From Catenibacillus scindens (GTDB lineage Bacteria > Bacillota > Clostridia > Lachnospirales > Lachnospiraceae), in NCBI RefSeq assembly GCF_014202115.1, contig NZ_JACHFW010000010.1, positions 62,001 through 126,000 of the forward strand: a stretch of DNA of 64,000 bases, read 5' to 3'. Shown here piece after piece: positions 45,090-53,724 of the stretch. Every line of letters starts with the position of its first letter. Position 1 is the first letter of the stretch. Made by a program: the position numbers and the translations under genes. Under the pieces are notes generated by a model, which was given only the letters and a program-made list of their open reading frames with translations, did no database searches and was not told the DNA's origin.

Positions 45090-45230
45090 CTATGTAGCCG
45101 CCGAAGCGGTAACAGATTTTTTGCCGCTTTCAGTCTGTCGGCGTTGTTTTTTCCTTTGCTCCCGTCCGCTTTGGCGTTCATCTTCACTGCCAGAGCCACC
45201 GCTTTCTCTCTGTCCTTTGCAGTTTGACAT
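45090..45230 (-). CDS. small hypothetical ORF, 46 residues
   Basis: ATG 45230 lies 7 bases after AAAGGAGGA and encodes a polar, basic peptide (MSNCKGQRESGGSGSEDERQ, then QRKKQRRQ). I do not recognise it. A second frame through the same bases is also open (AVALAVKMNAKADGSKG), so which is real is uncertain. Confidence 0.3.
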   Translation of the reverse strand: MSNCKGQRESGGSGSEDERQSGREQRKKQRRQTESGKKSVTASAAT

Positions 45231-45299
45231 AGATGCGTCCTCCTTTCGCATAAATTTAGCCACCTTGTCAGGGTGGCTATGTAAAGTTCCGCAGAACGC

Positions 45300-45332
45300 A
45301 AAAAAGCCGACTGGCTTTGATACCAATCGGCT
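45300..45332 (-). terminator. terminator inside the element scar
   Basis: On the minus strand AGCCGATTGG pairs with CCAGTCGGCT (one G-T pair) and is followed by TTTTTT. A second hairpin, TAGCCACCCTG / AGGTGGCTA, lies just downstream at about 45257-45280. Confidence 0.75.
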
Positions 45333-45350
45333 ATGTAAAATCCTCAATAT

Positions 45351-45692
45351 TCAGTTGTTTACTTTCGCTGCAAGCAGCTCCCGTATGTCATCTATGTCCC
45401 ACTTATCAGGGAACAGCACTGCCATTATCTGAAAAGCGTCATACAATCCTGCGATATATGCGTGGGTAGCATACTCAATATCTTGCTTGTCCCGGCACTC
45501 AAGCAGGCGGTTACAGACTTTCCGCTGTTCCTCCGTCAAATCCAACTGGAGATAGTTCATTTCCGCAATCCCCTCATTATCAGAGTCCTCCTGATAGGTT
45601 GTGTCTGCTTCCAACAGCGGAGTAATCGTCTTTTCCCTCAGTGTTTCCACAGCCACCTTAAACAATTCTTTAAATTCTATGCCATCCATCAT
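45351..45692 (-). CDS. mobile-element hypothetical protein, about 113 residues
   Basis: The start is ATG 45692 or 45689 after GGGAGGG. The protein is acidic and mostly helical (MMDGIEFKELFKVAVETLRE, then QLDLTEEQRKVCNRLLECRD and YIAGLYDAFQIMAVLFP). It looks like a conserved accessory protein of Clostridia conjugative elements; I cannot name a function. It overlaps the end of the next upstream small gene and is followed by a terminator. Confidence 0.6.
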   Translation of the reverse strand: MMDGIEFKELFKVAVETLREKTITPLLEADTTYQEDSDNEGIAEMNYLQLDLTEEQRKVCNRLLECRDKQDIEYATHAYIAGLYDAFQIMAVLFPDKWDIDDIRELLAAKVNN

Positions 45693-45880
45693 ACCCTCCC
45701 GCAATCGTGTTGTACTTTGAGTCTTTTCAGCGGTGCGCCCGTGACCTTAAAAATCAGTTCGTCAACGCAGTCCGCATATCTGCCTTGCGCAAGAAGCTGA
45801 TTTTTCAGTTCCACAAGGCTATGTAGCAGGATTGTCCTTTCGTGGCTATCCAGATAAATGTGGAATTTCTGTTCTCTCAT
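45689..45880 (-). CDS. small mobile-element protein, 63 residues
   Basis: ATG 45880 (MREQKFHIYLDSHERTILLH) has GGAGGT 8 bases upstream. GRYADCVDELIFKV parallels the protein at 44844-45011. Probably a regulator or accessory protein of the element; function unknown. Its stop overlaps the start of the next gene. Confidence 0.65.
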   Translation of the reverse strand: MREQKFHIYLDSHERTILLHSLVELKNQLLAQGRYADCVDELIFKVTGAPLKRLKVQHDCGRV

Positions 45881-46004
45881 ATGAGCCACCTCCGTTTCTT
45901 CACTCTCATTATATGTAGGAATGGAGAGCAGCTCAAATGTGCAATCTTGGCAAAAAAATAAGCGTATCACTATCTCTAATGATACGCTTATCTTCATTTA
46001 GTTT

Positions 46005-46138
46005 CTATTCAAGGTCTATCAACGCAGTAATGGTTGTTTCCCTCCATTGATTTTTACGAACATACTGCCCGTTAGCCTTTCGATAGGCTGCCGCTTGCTC
46101 AAAAGATAGCGGTAAATCAAAGGAAAGATTAAGCCTCC
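46005..46138 (-). pseudogene. 3' remnant of a mobile-element gene next to ppdK
   Basis: The last 40 or so codons of a frame ending at 46005 read LSFDLPLSFEQAAAYRKANG, then QWRETTITALIDLE. The upstream part of the frame runs antiparallel in phase through ppdK and is not a gene of its own. I read this as the C-terminus of an element gene whose front was lost. Family not recognised. Confidence 0.45.
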
Positions 46139-48762
46139 CTACTTTTGATAGCTGCCTGTGCTGCTGCCAATCTTGCGATAGGTACACGGAATGGTGAGCA
46201 GGATACATAGTTGAGACCAATGCTGTTGCAGAATTCAACAGAGCTTGGGTCACCGCCATGCTCGCCGCAGATACCTACGTGAAGGTTCGGGTTCACAGGT
46301 TTTCCTAAGTCGATAGCCATCTTCATCAGCTTGCCAACGCCAACCTGGTCAAGTTTAGCGAATGGATCATTTTCGAAGATCTTAGCATCATAGTAAGCGT
46401 TTAAGAACTTGCCAGCGTCATCACGGGAGAAGCCGTAAGTCATCTGTGTCAAGTCGTTTGTACCGAAGCAGAAGAAATCAGCTTCTTTTGCGATCTCATC
46501 GGCTGTAAGGGCAGCTCTTGGGATCTCGATCATTGTACCAACTTCATATTTAAGATCGGAACCTGCAGCGGCGATTTCAGCGTCAGCAGTCTCAACAACA
46601 AACTTCTTAACATATTTCAATTCCTTAACATCACCTACTAACGGAATCATGATCTCAGGAACTACATTCCATTCTGGATGTGCCTTCTTCACATTGATTG
46701 CCGCGCGGATTACAGCGCTTGTCTGCATCTTAGCGATTTCAGGATATGTTACAGCAAGACGGCATCCACGATGACCCATCATCGGGTTGAACTCGTGGAG
46801 AGAATCAATAATCGCTTTGATCTGCTCAACAGTCTTGCCCTGAGCGTCAGCCAGTTTCTTAATGTCTTCTTCATCTGTCGGAACGAACTCATGAAGAGGA
46901 GGATCAAGGAAACGGATAGTTACCGGGTTGCCCTCAAGAGCTTCATAGAGAGCTTCAAAGTCACTCTGCTGATATGGAAGAATTTTAGCGAGAGCTTTTT
47001 CTCTCTCTTCTTCTGTCTCAGCACAGATCATCTCGCGGAAAGCGTCGATTCTGCCTTCACCGAAGAACATATGCTCTGTACGGCACAGACCGATACCTTC
47101 AGCACCCAGCTCGCGGGCTTTCTTAGCGTCTTCCGGAGTATCAGCGTTTGTGCGGACTTTCATTGTTCTATATTTGTCAGCCCATGCCATGATGCGGCCG
47201 AACTCGCCGGCGATCTTTGCATCTACAGTTAGAATCTGACCATCATAAATGTTACCTGTGGAACCGTCAATGGAGATCCAGTCGCCTTCATGGAACTCTT
47301 TGCCGCCAAGAGTAAATTTCTTGTTAGCTTCATCCATAACGATATCGCCGCAGCCGGATACACAGCACTCGCCCATACCACGGGCAACAACGGCTGCATG
47401 GCTTGTCATACCGCCGCGAACAGTAAGGATACCCTGAGCAGATTTCATACCTGTGATATCCTCAGGAGATGTCTCAAGACGAACAAGAACAACCTTTTCG
47501 CCTCTCTCAGCCCATTCTACAGCGTCGTCTGCTGTAAATACAACTTTACCGCAGGCAGCACCAGGAGAAGCGCCGAGACCTTTGCCCAAAGGTGTGGCAG
47601 CCTTTAATGCGGCAGCGTCAAACTGTGGGTGGAGAAGTGTGTCAAGGTTACGTGGGTCGATCATAGCTACAGCTTCTTCTTCGGTTCTCATGCCCTCGTC
47701 AACAAGGTCGCAGGCAATCTTTAAAGCGGCCTGAGCTGTTCTCTTACCGTTACGTGTCTGGAGCATATAGAGTTTCTTGTTCTCAACAGTGAACTCCATA
47801 TCCTGCATATCTCTATAATGATTTTCAAGAGTTTTGCAAACTTCTACGAACTGAGCGTATGCTTCAGGGAACTCTTCTTCCATCTTAGCGATAGGCATAG
47901 GTGTACGAACACCAGCAACAACGTCCTCACCCTGAGCGTTAATAAGGAACTCACCCATGAGTTTCTTCTCGCCTGTAGCCGGGTCACGTGTGAAGGCAAC
48001 ACCTGTACCACAATCATCACCCATGTTACCGAATGCCATGCTCTGTACGTTTACAGCAGTACCCCAGGAATATGGGATATCGTTGTCACGGCGGTAAACA
48101 TTAGCACGTGGGTTATCCCAGGAACGGAATACAGCTTTGATAGCGCCCATAAGCTGTTCCTTTGGATCATCCGGGAAGTCAGAGCCGATCTTTTCTTTAT
48201 ATTCAGCCTTGAACTGAGAAGCAAGTTCTTTTAAGTCGTCTGCTGTCAGCTCAACGTCATATGTTACGCCTTTTTTAGCTTTCATTTCGTCGATAAGCTC
48301 TTCAAAATATTTCTTACCAACTTCCATTACAACGTCGGAATACATCTGGATAAATCTTCTGTAGCAGTCCCATGCCCAACGAGGATTTCCGGACTTTTCA
48401 GCGATAACATTAACAACTGTTTCATTTAAACCAAGATTGAGGATTGTATCCATCATACCAGGCATGGAAGCTCTAGCGCCGGAACGAACGGAAACAAGAA
48501 GAGGATTCTCGCTGTCACCAAATTTCTTTCCTGTGATTTCTTCCATCTTGCCGATGTACTCGTTGATCTGACCACGAATCTCATCGTTGATCTCACGGCC
48601 ATCCTCATAGTACTGAGTACAAGCCTCTGTAGTGATGGTAAAGCCCTGTGGTACAGGAAGACCCAGGCCTGTCATTTCAGCAAGGTTTGCGCCTTTACCT
48701 CCAAGGAGTTCACGCATGGATGCGTTACCCTCGCTAAACAAATAAACCCATTTCTTAGCCAT
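46129..48762 (-). CDS. ppdK: pyruvate, phosphate dikinase
   Basis: The 877-residue enzyme interconverts pyruvate, ATP and phosphate with PEP, AMP and pyrophosphate, a key pyrophosphate-linked glycolytic step in anaerobes. The nucleotide-binding domain starts with GGKGANLAEMTGLGLPVP, the phosphohistidine domain has GGMTSHAAVVARGMG (catalytic His), and the C-terminal PEP barrel has GICGEHGGDPSSVEF and CSPFRVPIARLAAAQAA. The last residues, KSREA, fall at the junction with the mobile-element scar and may be foreign. AGGAGG precedes the ATG. The leader is long (about 310 bases). Confidence 0.97.
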   Translation of the reverse strand: MAKKWVYLFSEGNASMRELLGGKGANLAEMTGLGLPVPQGFTITTEACTQYYEDGREINDEIRGQINEYIGKMEEITGKKFGDSENPLLVSVRSGARASMPGMMDTILNLGLNETVVNVIAEKSGNPRWAWDCYRRFIQMYSDVVMEVGKKYFEELIDEMKAKKGVTYDVELTADDLKELASQFKAEYKEKIGSDFPDDPKEQLMGAIKAVFRSWDNPRANVYRRDNDIPYSWGTAVNVQSMAFGNMGDDCGTGVAFTRDPATGEKKLMGEFLINAQGEDVVAGVRTPMPIAKMEEEFPEAYAQFVEVCKTLENHYRDMQDMEFTVENKKLYMLQTRNGKRTAQAALKIACDLVDEGMRTEEEAVAMIDPRNLDTLLHPQFDAAALKAATPLGKGLGASPGAACGKVVFTADDAVEWAERGEKVVLVRLETSPEDITGMKSAQGILTVRGGMTSHAAVVARGMGECCVSGCGDIVMDEANKKFTLGGKEFHEGDWISIDGSTGNIYDGQILTVDAKIAGEFGRIMAWADKYRTMKVRTNADTPEDAKKARELGAEGIGLCRTEHMFFGEGRIDAFREMICAETEEEREKALAKILPYQQSDFEALYEALEGNPVTIRFLDPPLHEFVPTDEEDIKKLADAQGKTVEQIKAIIDSLHEFNPMMGHRGCRLAVTYPEIAKMQTSAVIRAAINVKKAHPEWNVVPEIMIPLVGDVKELKYVKKFVVETADAEIAAAGSDLKYEVGTMIEIPRAALTADEIAKEADFFCFGTNDLTQMTYGFSRDDAGKFLNAYYDAKIFENDPFAKLDQVGVGKLMKMAIDLGKPVNPNLHVGICGEHGGDPSSVEFCNSIGLNYVSCSPFRVPIARLAAAQAAIKSREA

Positions 48763-48795
48763 TTGTTTTATTCCTCCTAAAATGTATTTTATTTG

Positions 48796-48833
48796 TTATA
48801 GCAAACGACAAATATATCTGTCGTTTGCTATAA
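48796..48833. other. perfect 15-base hairpin in the ppdK leader
   Basis: TTATAGCAAACGACA (48796-48810) and TGTCGTTTGCTATAA (48819-48833) are exact inverted arms with an 8-base loop, 34 bases before the ppdK start. It could shape translation or mRNA stability. No T-run follows. Confidence 0.7.
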
Positions 48834-48940
48834 ACCCTCCGGGGGGATGCGCACGATTTTTGCAAGGAAAGATCTGCGCTTTGCGCAGCAAAAACCGGCG
48901 CATGAAACGTCATAATAAAACTTATTATGACGCTTCATAT
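48831..48940 (+). repeat. structured dispersed repeat, copy 1
   Basis: Begins CCCTCCGGGGGGATGCGCACG and ends with a 17-base hairpin: arms 48902-48918 and 48922-48938 (ATGAAACGTCATAATAA, one mismatch). A first hairpin is built from ATTTTTGC / GCAAAAA arms around TGCGCTTTGCGCA. It is nearly identical to 57692-57804 in the opposite orientation. It lies inside the ppdK leader. Confidence 0.85.
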
Positions 48941-49078
48941 AATATATGGTTCCTTTCTTCCTTTTCTGGCGTCCAAAAGTGAAACTTTTGCATCGGCAGA
49001 AGCAAAAAATCGTGACCATATAAAATACCGTAATCGCCGCCGGGCATAGGAATCTGCCCGGCTCACTGCTTCGTGGAT

Positions 49079-49108
49079 ATTATAACACAGTTACATAGGA
49101 TATTTCAA
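49079..49108 (-). promoter_or_regulatory. probable ppdK promoter
   Basis: TTGAAA (49103-49108) and TATAAT (49079-49084) on the minus strand, 18-base spacing. A GCCGGGCA / TGCCCGGC hairpin follows at 49039-49061, so the leader is highly structured. The rest of the 48763-49249 gap holds only the repeat and hairpins. Confidence 0.7.
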
Positions 49109-49249
49109 ATTTTTTTTATATTATTTTACAGTTTTTCGGCCGCTGAGGTTACTATTCCCGCTCCCCTCACGCCCCACTGGCAATTCTGCCTGTTTTTCAG
49201 GCTTTACCGCTGCTGCCGTCAGTAATGAGCGGGCAAACCGCCGCTGTAT

Positions 49250-50620
49250 TTACGCCCGGCTTAAAGGCGGAGATTTCCACAGGATTTTTCGCACCCTGAA
49301 GGAAAAGCAGACGACCCTGAACACCCAGTCGATGACCATGGCGATCCACACGCCGATGGCCCCGTAGTTAAACATAACGCCGATAATATAACTGAATCCC
49401 AGCCGGAACACCAGCATGGAAAAAATAGAGATGCACATGGGAAAGCGGACGTCGTTGGCAGCCCTCAGGGCGTTAGGCATTGTAAAGGACAGGGGCCATA
49501 AAAATACTGCCGAAATATTGTGGATACATATAAGGATCACCGCCAGATGGTAAGTGTCTTCCGACATATTGTAGGCGGACAAAATCAGCGGCAGTATGAG
49601 AAACAGGGCCGCGTTCAGTATCCACATCATAATATAAGTCATCTTCATCAACCGTTTAAAATAGTAGCGGACCTGATCAAAATCGTTAGCTCCCACACAC
49701 TGGCCGATGACTGTGACCATGGCCAGTCCCATAGCCTGCCCCGGCAAAATACAGAAGGCGGCCAGGTTATTGCCCACCGCGTTGGCGGTGATCTGGGTCG
49801 TTCCAAATACGGAGATCATACTGACCAGCAGCACCCTCCCTAACTGGAAAAAGCTGTTTTCCAGGCTATTTGGGACGCCGATAGATAAAATCCGCCCGAT
49901 CATCCGTCGGTCAATGCGAAAGCGCAGAAGTTTTTCCACATAAATCTTCTGAGACTTTTTGTGGAGCAGGGCAATGACGATCACCGCCGCCATAGCTCTG
50001 GAAATCGTGGACGAGGCCGCCACACCGTCAGCTCCCCTATGAAGGACAAAGACAAAAAACGCGTTTCCGAAAATATTGACTACATTCATTAACGCGGAAA
50101 TATACATGGAAATCTTTGAATTTCCCTGGGCCCGGTAGAGCGCCGCTCCCGCGTTGTAAACCGCGATAAAAGGGTAAGAAAAAGCGGAGATCAGAAAATA
50201 AATCAGCGCGCTGTCCATCACAGACTTTTCTGTGCTTCCGAAAAGAAGATGGAGAAGTGGAACCCGCCACAGGCATACCGCTGCCATCATCACAATACCG
50301 ATAAATGCTGTGATATAAACAAGCTGGTTGGCCGCCTGGCGGGCACGGTCTTCCTGGCGGGCGCCAAGAAGCTGGGCCACAACAACCGCGCCACCGGTAC
50401 CCAGGGCAGCAAAAATATTAATGATCAGCACATTGATCAGATCCACAAGGGCCACGCCGGACACTGCGGACTCTCCCGCCGCTGAAACCATCATAATATC
50501 CGCCATTCCCACCATTACAGAAAGAAACTGCTCAATGATCAGCGGAACGATCAGTTTTTTTAAGGCACTGTTATCAAAGAGCAGCTTTGGGGGTACAGCT
50601 TTCTTTGTTACATTAAACAT
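49250..50620 (-). CDS. MATE family efflux transporter
   Basis: ATG 50620 (MFNVTKKAVPP) follows AGGTGG; a GTG at 50629 overlaps that site. The 456-residue protein has two six-helix halves. The first half opens with LIVPLIIEQFLSVMVGMADI, typical of the NorM/DinF-like group, and the second repeats the pattern with IGVPNSLENSFFQLGRVLLV. Such proteins export cationic drugs or metabolites against Na+ or H+. Substrate unknown. Confidence 0.92.
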   Translation of the reverse strand: MFNVTKKAVPPKLLFDNSALKKLIVPLIIEQFLSVMVGMADIMMVSAAGESAVSGVALVDLINVLIINIFAALGTGGAVVVAQLLGARQEDRARQAANQLVYITAFIGIVMMAAVCLWRVPLLHLLFGSTEKSVMDSALIYFLISAFSYPFIAVYNAGAALYRAQGNSKISMYISALMNVVNIFGNAFFVFVLHRGADGVAASSTISRAMAAVIVIALLHKKSQKIYVEKLLRFRIDRRMIGRILSIGVPNSLENSFFQLGRVLLVSMISVFGTTQITANAVGNNLAAFCILPGQAMGLAMVTVIGQCVGANDFDQVRYYFKRLMKMTYIMMWILNAALFLILPLILSAYNMSEDTYHLAVILICIHNISAVFLWPLSFTMPNALRAANDVRFPMCISIFSMLVFRLGFSYIIGVMFNYGAIGVWIAMVIDWVFRVVCFSFRVRKILWKSPPLSRA

Positions 50621-50667
50621 TTTTTCCACCTGTTATCTTATTTGCAGAGAAGTTTTTCATTTCATTC

Positions 50668-50723
50668 ACAAAAATTTGCGGAACATACATCCGGCTTCAG
50701 AGCCCTGCGCATGTCCCGCAAAT
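50668..50723 (-). terminator. terminator of glyS
   Basis: On the minus strand ATTTGCGGGACAT pairs with ATGTTCCGCAAAT (one mismatch), with an inner GGCT/AGCC pairing, followed by TTTTTG. Confidence 0.8.
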
Positions 50724-50729
50724 AAAATT

Positions 50730-52118
50730 TTAGAAAGTCAGTCTTTCGTCCAGATAACTTTCCAGCTCTTCAATTTTAATCCGAACCTGATCCATCGTAT
50801 CACGGTCGCGGACAGTAACACATCCGTCATTTTCAGAGTCAAAATCATAGGTCACGCAGAAGGGTGTGCCGATCTCATCCTGACGGCGGTATCTCTTACC
50901 GATATTGCCGCGGTCGTCATATTCACAGTTATATTTCTTTGAAAGACGCATATAAATCTCTTCCGCAGGGGCGGCCAGCTTTTTAGACAAAGGCAGAACA
51001 CCCACTTTCACCGGAGCAAGGGCCGGATGGAAATGAAGGACTGTGCGCACGTCACCTTCGCTGATCTCCTCCTCGTCGTAAGCGCCGCATAAAAATGCCA
51101 GAACGACACGGTCGGCACCCAGAGACGGTTCGATGACATAAGGGATATATTTCTCCTTCTTTGCGTCGTCAAAATAAGACATATCCTCCCCTGAAACAGT
51201 CTGATGCTGTGTCAGGTCATAATCGGTACGGTCGGCGATGCCCCACAGTTCTCCCCAGCCAAATGGGAAAAGGAACTCAATATCGCTGGTCGCTTTGGAA
51301 TAGAATGAAAGTTCCTCTTTATCGTGATCCCGGACTCTCATCTCCTCTTCCTTCATTCCCAGAGATTTCAGCCAATCAATACAAAACTGACGCCAGTAAG
51401 TAAACCACTCCAGGTCTGTCCCCGGCTCACAGAAAAACTCCAGCTCCATCTGCTCAAACTCACGGGTGCGGAAGGTAAAGTTGCCCGGTGTGATCTCATT
51501 TCTGAAAGATTTACCGATCTGTCCAATGCCGAAAGGAATCTTTTTCCGGGAGGTGCGCTGTACATTTTTGAAATTGACAAAAATGCCCTGGGCAGTCTCC
51601 GGTCTTAAATATACAGTATTTTTCGCGTCCTCAGTAACGCCCTGAAACGTCTTGAACATCAGGTTAAACTGGCGGATATCTGTAAAATTGTGCTTTCCGC
51701 AGGAAGGACAGGGGATCTGATGCTCCTCGATAAAGCTCATCATCTCTTCATTGGACCAGCCGTCCACTGAGCCTTCATGGGCAATACCCTTCTCATCCAT
51801 ATAATCCTCGATGAGCTTATCAGCGCGGAATCTCTCATGGCACTCTTTACAATCCATCAGTGGATCGGAAAAACTTCCCAGATGTCCGGAAGCCACCCAT
51901 GTCTGAGGATTCATTAAAATAGCGCAGTCCACACCGACGTTGTAGGGATTTTCCTGTATAAACTTTTTCCACCAGGCGCGCTTTACATTATTTTTCAGCT
52001 CCACGCCCAGATTGCCATAATCCCATGTATTGGCAAGACCGCCGTAAATTTCGGAACCAGGGTAAACAAACCCTCTGGCCTTAGCCAGCGCCACAATCTT
52101 ATCCATTGTTTTTTCCAT
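50730..52118 (-). CDS. glyS: glycyl-tRNA synthetase, dimeric class II type
   Basis: The start is ATG 52118 ([20 protein letters not shown]) with GAGGT 10 bases upstream. The 462-residue enzyme is the single-chain alpha2 type (GlyQS/GRS1), not the alpha2-beta2 GlyQ/GlyS pair. Class II motifs are visible: motif 2 [20 protein letters not shown] and motif 3 [13 protein letters not shown], with zinc-like cysteines CKECHERF and CPSCGKHNF. It charges tRNA-Gly. A 9-base dyad (52148-52156 and 52180-52188) lies in its short leader; I see no T-box. Confidence 0.96.
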   Translation of the reverse strand: MEKTMDKIVALAKARGFVYPGSEIYGGLANTWDYGNLGVELKNNVKRAWWKKFIQENPYNVGVDCAILMNPQTWVASGHLGSFSDPLMDCKECHERFRADKLIEDYMDEKGIAHEGSVDGWSNEEMMSFIEEHQIPCPSCGKHNFTDIRQFNLMFKTFQGVTEDAKNTVYLRPETAQGIFVNFKNVQRTSRKKIPFGIGQIGKSFRNEITPGNFTFRTREFEQMELEFFCEPGTDLEWFTYWRQFCIDWLKSLGMKEEEMRVRDHDKEELSFYSKATSDIEFLFPFGWGELWGIADRTDYDLTQHQTVSGEDMSYFDDAKKEKYIPYVIEPSLGADRVVLAFLCGAYDEEEISEGDVRTVLHFHPALAPVKVGVLPLSKKLAAPAEEIYMRLSKKYNCEYDDRGNIGKRYRRQDEIGTPFCVTYDFDSENDGCVTVRDRDTMDQVRIKIEELESYLDERLTF

Positions 52119-52225
52119 AATCTTTTCTACCTCACAATTTTCTAATGGTAACAGTTCAGCCATCGGGGATAGCGGGATAAACTGTTACTTTGTATGTAAT
52201 CCGCCGCTAAGGCGCCGCGGAATTA

Positions 52226-52843
52226 TTAACGATATAAAATAACAGACGAGCCGTCAGGGCAACTGGCGGATGCACCGTCCCAGGACGTTATATTACTGCT
52301 CACATAAGCGATCTTTCCTGGCACCACAATCGTTATTGGACCATAGACCGTCACCGCCCTGTAATCTTCCAGGTTTTCAATGGAAGAGAGGCTTACTTTG
52401 CTTTCATCCTTCACATTGACAAAGTCCCTCTGTGCGTTTTCCTCCGTCAGAGCAGTTCCGTCCTCTGTCTGGATCTGGGCATAGTTAAAGGCCGCATAAT
52501 CTTCCAGATCTTCATAGGTTAAGACAACTCTCGCCCTCCCGTCAGCCACTTGAACCTGGTCAACGGTGATAACTGCTTCAGCTTCTTCCCCTTCCAAAAG
52601 ATCTGATGCCTGCTGAGAATTATAGATATCCACTTCCTGACGGATATACTCTTCCAGATCTGACTGAGAATAATAGGACTCTTCAAAGTCCTCCACACTC
52701 AGCTCTGTCACACTGCCGTCAGAATTTAATGCCAGTGTATTTTCAGAATAGGCGGAAATGTCTATTTTATTTTTACATCCGGCAATGGTGAAAACACACA
52801 TTGCCCCCAGCACCGACAAAATGATTTTTGAGCCATTAATCAT
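52226..52843 (-). CDS. hypothetical lipoprotein
   Basis: ATG 52843 has GAGGAGG about 8 bases upstream and gives a 205-residue protein. The signal peptide ends in a lipobox-like TIAGC (Cys23), so it is an outer-leaflet lipoprotein. The mature part is acidic (SVEDFEESYYSQSDLEEYI), then a mixed strand/helix region with VVLTYEDLEDYAAFNYAQI, ending with a short strand-rich tail (GPITIVVPGKIAYVSSN). I know no function. It lies between recO and glyS, a linkage I have seen in Lachnospiraceae. Confidence 0.72.
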   Translation of the reverse strand: MINGSKIILSVLGAMCVFTIAGCKNKIDISAYSENTLALNSDGSVTELSVEDFEESYYSQSDLEEYIRQEVDIYNSQQASDLLEGEEAEAVITVDQVQVADGRARVVLTYEDLEDYAAFNYAQIQTEDGTALTEENAQRDFVNVKDESKVSLSSIENLEDYRAVTVYGPITIVVPGKIAYVSSNITSWDGASASCPDGSSVILYR

Positions 52844-52978
52844 ACACATTGTCCTCCTCACAGGCTTTTATTATTGTAGCGTTTCTCCCTTTAATTTTCA
52901 ACCTATTTCTTGAAATTTATACCACTTTTAAAGAAATTCCGGGACAGTCCCCTCGGAGCCTGCCGGTCTGCGGAAAAT

Positions 52979-53719
52979 TCACAGCATTTCCAGCATTTCC
53001 AGAGACTTTATCTTCCTGTCAATATGAAGACGCATATAGTGATCCATCACCTGTTCCAGATCCCTTTGCACCTCATCATTCACTGTAAAAGTATATAATT
53101 TTTCCACAGGGGAGGATACTATATACTGCAGTGTATAGATGGTGGAGGGATGAAGCTTTTTTAATCCATGATTGTGTTGAAAACAGTTTTCGCAGGCAAC
53201 GCCGGATCGGGAAAAACTAAAGGCCGTAAGTTTCTCACTGCTGCCGCACATACAGCAGGAAAAACACTGAGGGTATTCTCCCTCCGCCACCATAACCTTT
53301 AATTCATAGATCCGGCGCACCAGTTTAAAGTCAATGATCTTCTTACACAATATACGCAATGTTTGATATAAAAGTTTCAAAAGGGGCGTCCCATCCATAT
53401 TCTCCCTGGCAAAATAGCTGGCCAGCTCAAGAAAATAAAATCCGTAGCAGGCCGCTTCCAGATTCTCCCTGAGTTCCATAAAGTAGTTAGAGACATTGGC
53501 GCCCACAAGGGTATAGGCATCCCTTCCCGGTATCAGCAAAAATTCTCCGAAGACAAAGGGTTCTGTGGCTGCCAGCATTGAACTTTTGGGACGCCGTGAT
53601 CCTCTGGAAAAAGCTGTAATCTTTCCTCTATGAGTTGTAAGGAGAACCAGACGCTTATCATATTCCCCCACAGGCATGGCGGAAATGACCATGCCTGTCA
53701 GCTTAATCTGTTCTGTCAT
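52979..53719 (-). CDS. recO: DNA repair protein RecO
   Basis: ATG 53719 (MTEQIKLTGMVIS) is preferred; TTG 53728 overlaps the era stop. The 246-residue protein has the N-terminal OB fold (GEYDKRLVLLTTHRGKITAF), a helical middle and a zinc site with CSCCMCGSS and CENC. RecO loads RecA on gaps with RecF and RecR. It directly follows era, a common Firmicutes order. Confidence 0.95.
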   Translation of the reverse strand: MTEQIKLTGMVISAMPVGEYDKRLVLLTTHRGKITAFSRGSRRPKSSMLAATEPFVFGEFLLIPGRDAYTLVGANVSNYFMELRENLEAACYGFYFLELASYFARENMDGTPLLKLLYQTLRILCKKIIDFKLVRRIYELKVMVAEGEYPQCFSCCMCGSSEKLTAFSFSRSGVACENCFQHNHGLKKLHPSTIYTLQYIVSSPVEKLYTFTVNDEVQRDLEQVMDHYMRLHIDRKIKSLEMLEML

Positions 53720-53724
53720 CCATA

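Larger units (their letters stand above)
43995..46138. mobile_element. scar of one or more integrative/conjugative elements
   Basis: The segment carries a chimeric regulator, TnpV, three small proteins of types I associate with Tn1549-like elements, and a 3' gene fragment, with no integrase, relaxase or conjugation machinery. Two of the small proteins are paralogues, which suggests remains of two related elements. The right edge falls in the last codons of ppdK. Limits are approximate; the toxin-antitoxin pair at 43314-43901 may belong to it. Confidence 0.65.

Noticed and set aside
46678-48234. Plus-strand frames opposite ppdK
   Set aside because: Antisense shadows of a complete, well-conserved enzyme.
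48782-49019. Open frames on both strands reading RHNK and AKRRSFLAKIVRIP
   Set aside because: They come from repeat copy 1; the same peptides appear in copy 2 because the DNA is repeated, not because of protein constraint.
52119-52225. T-box leader for glyS
   Set aside because: The leader is too short and lacks the T-box consensus; only a 9-base dyad is present.
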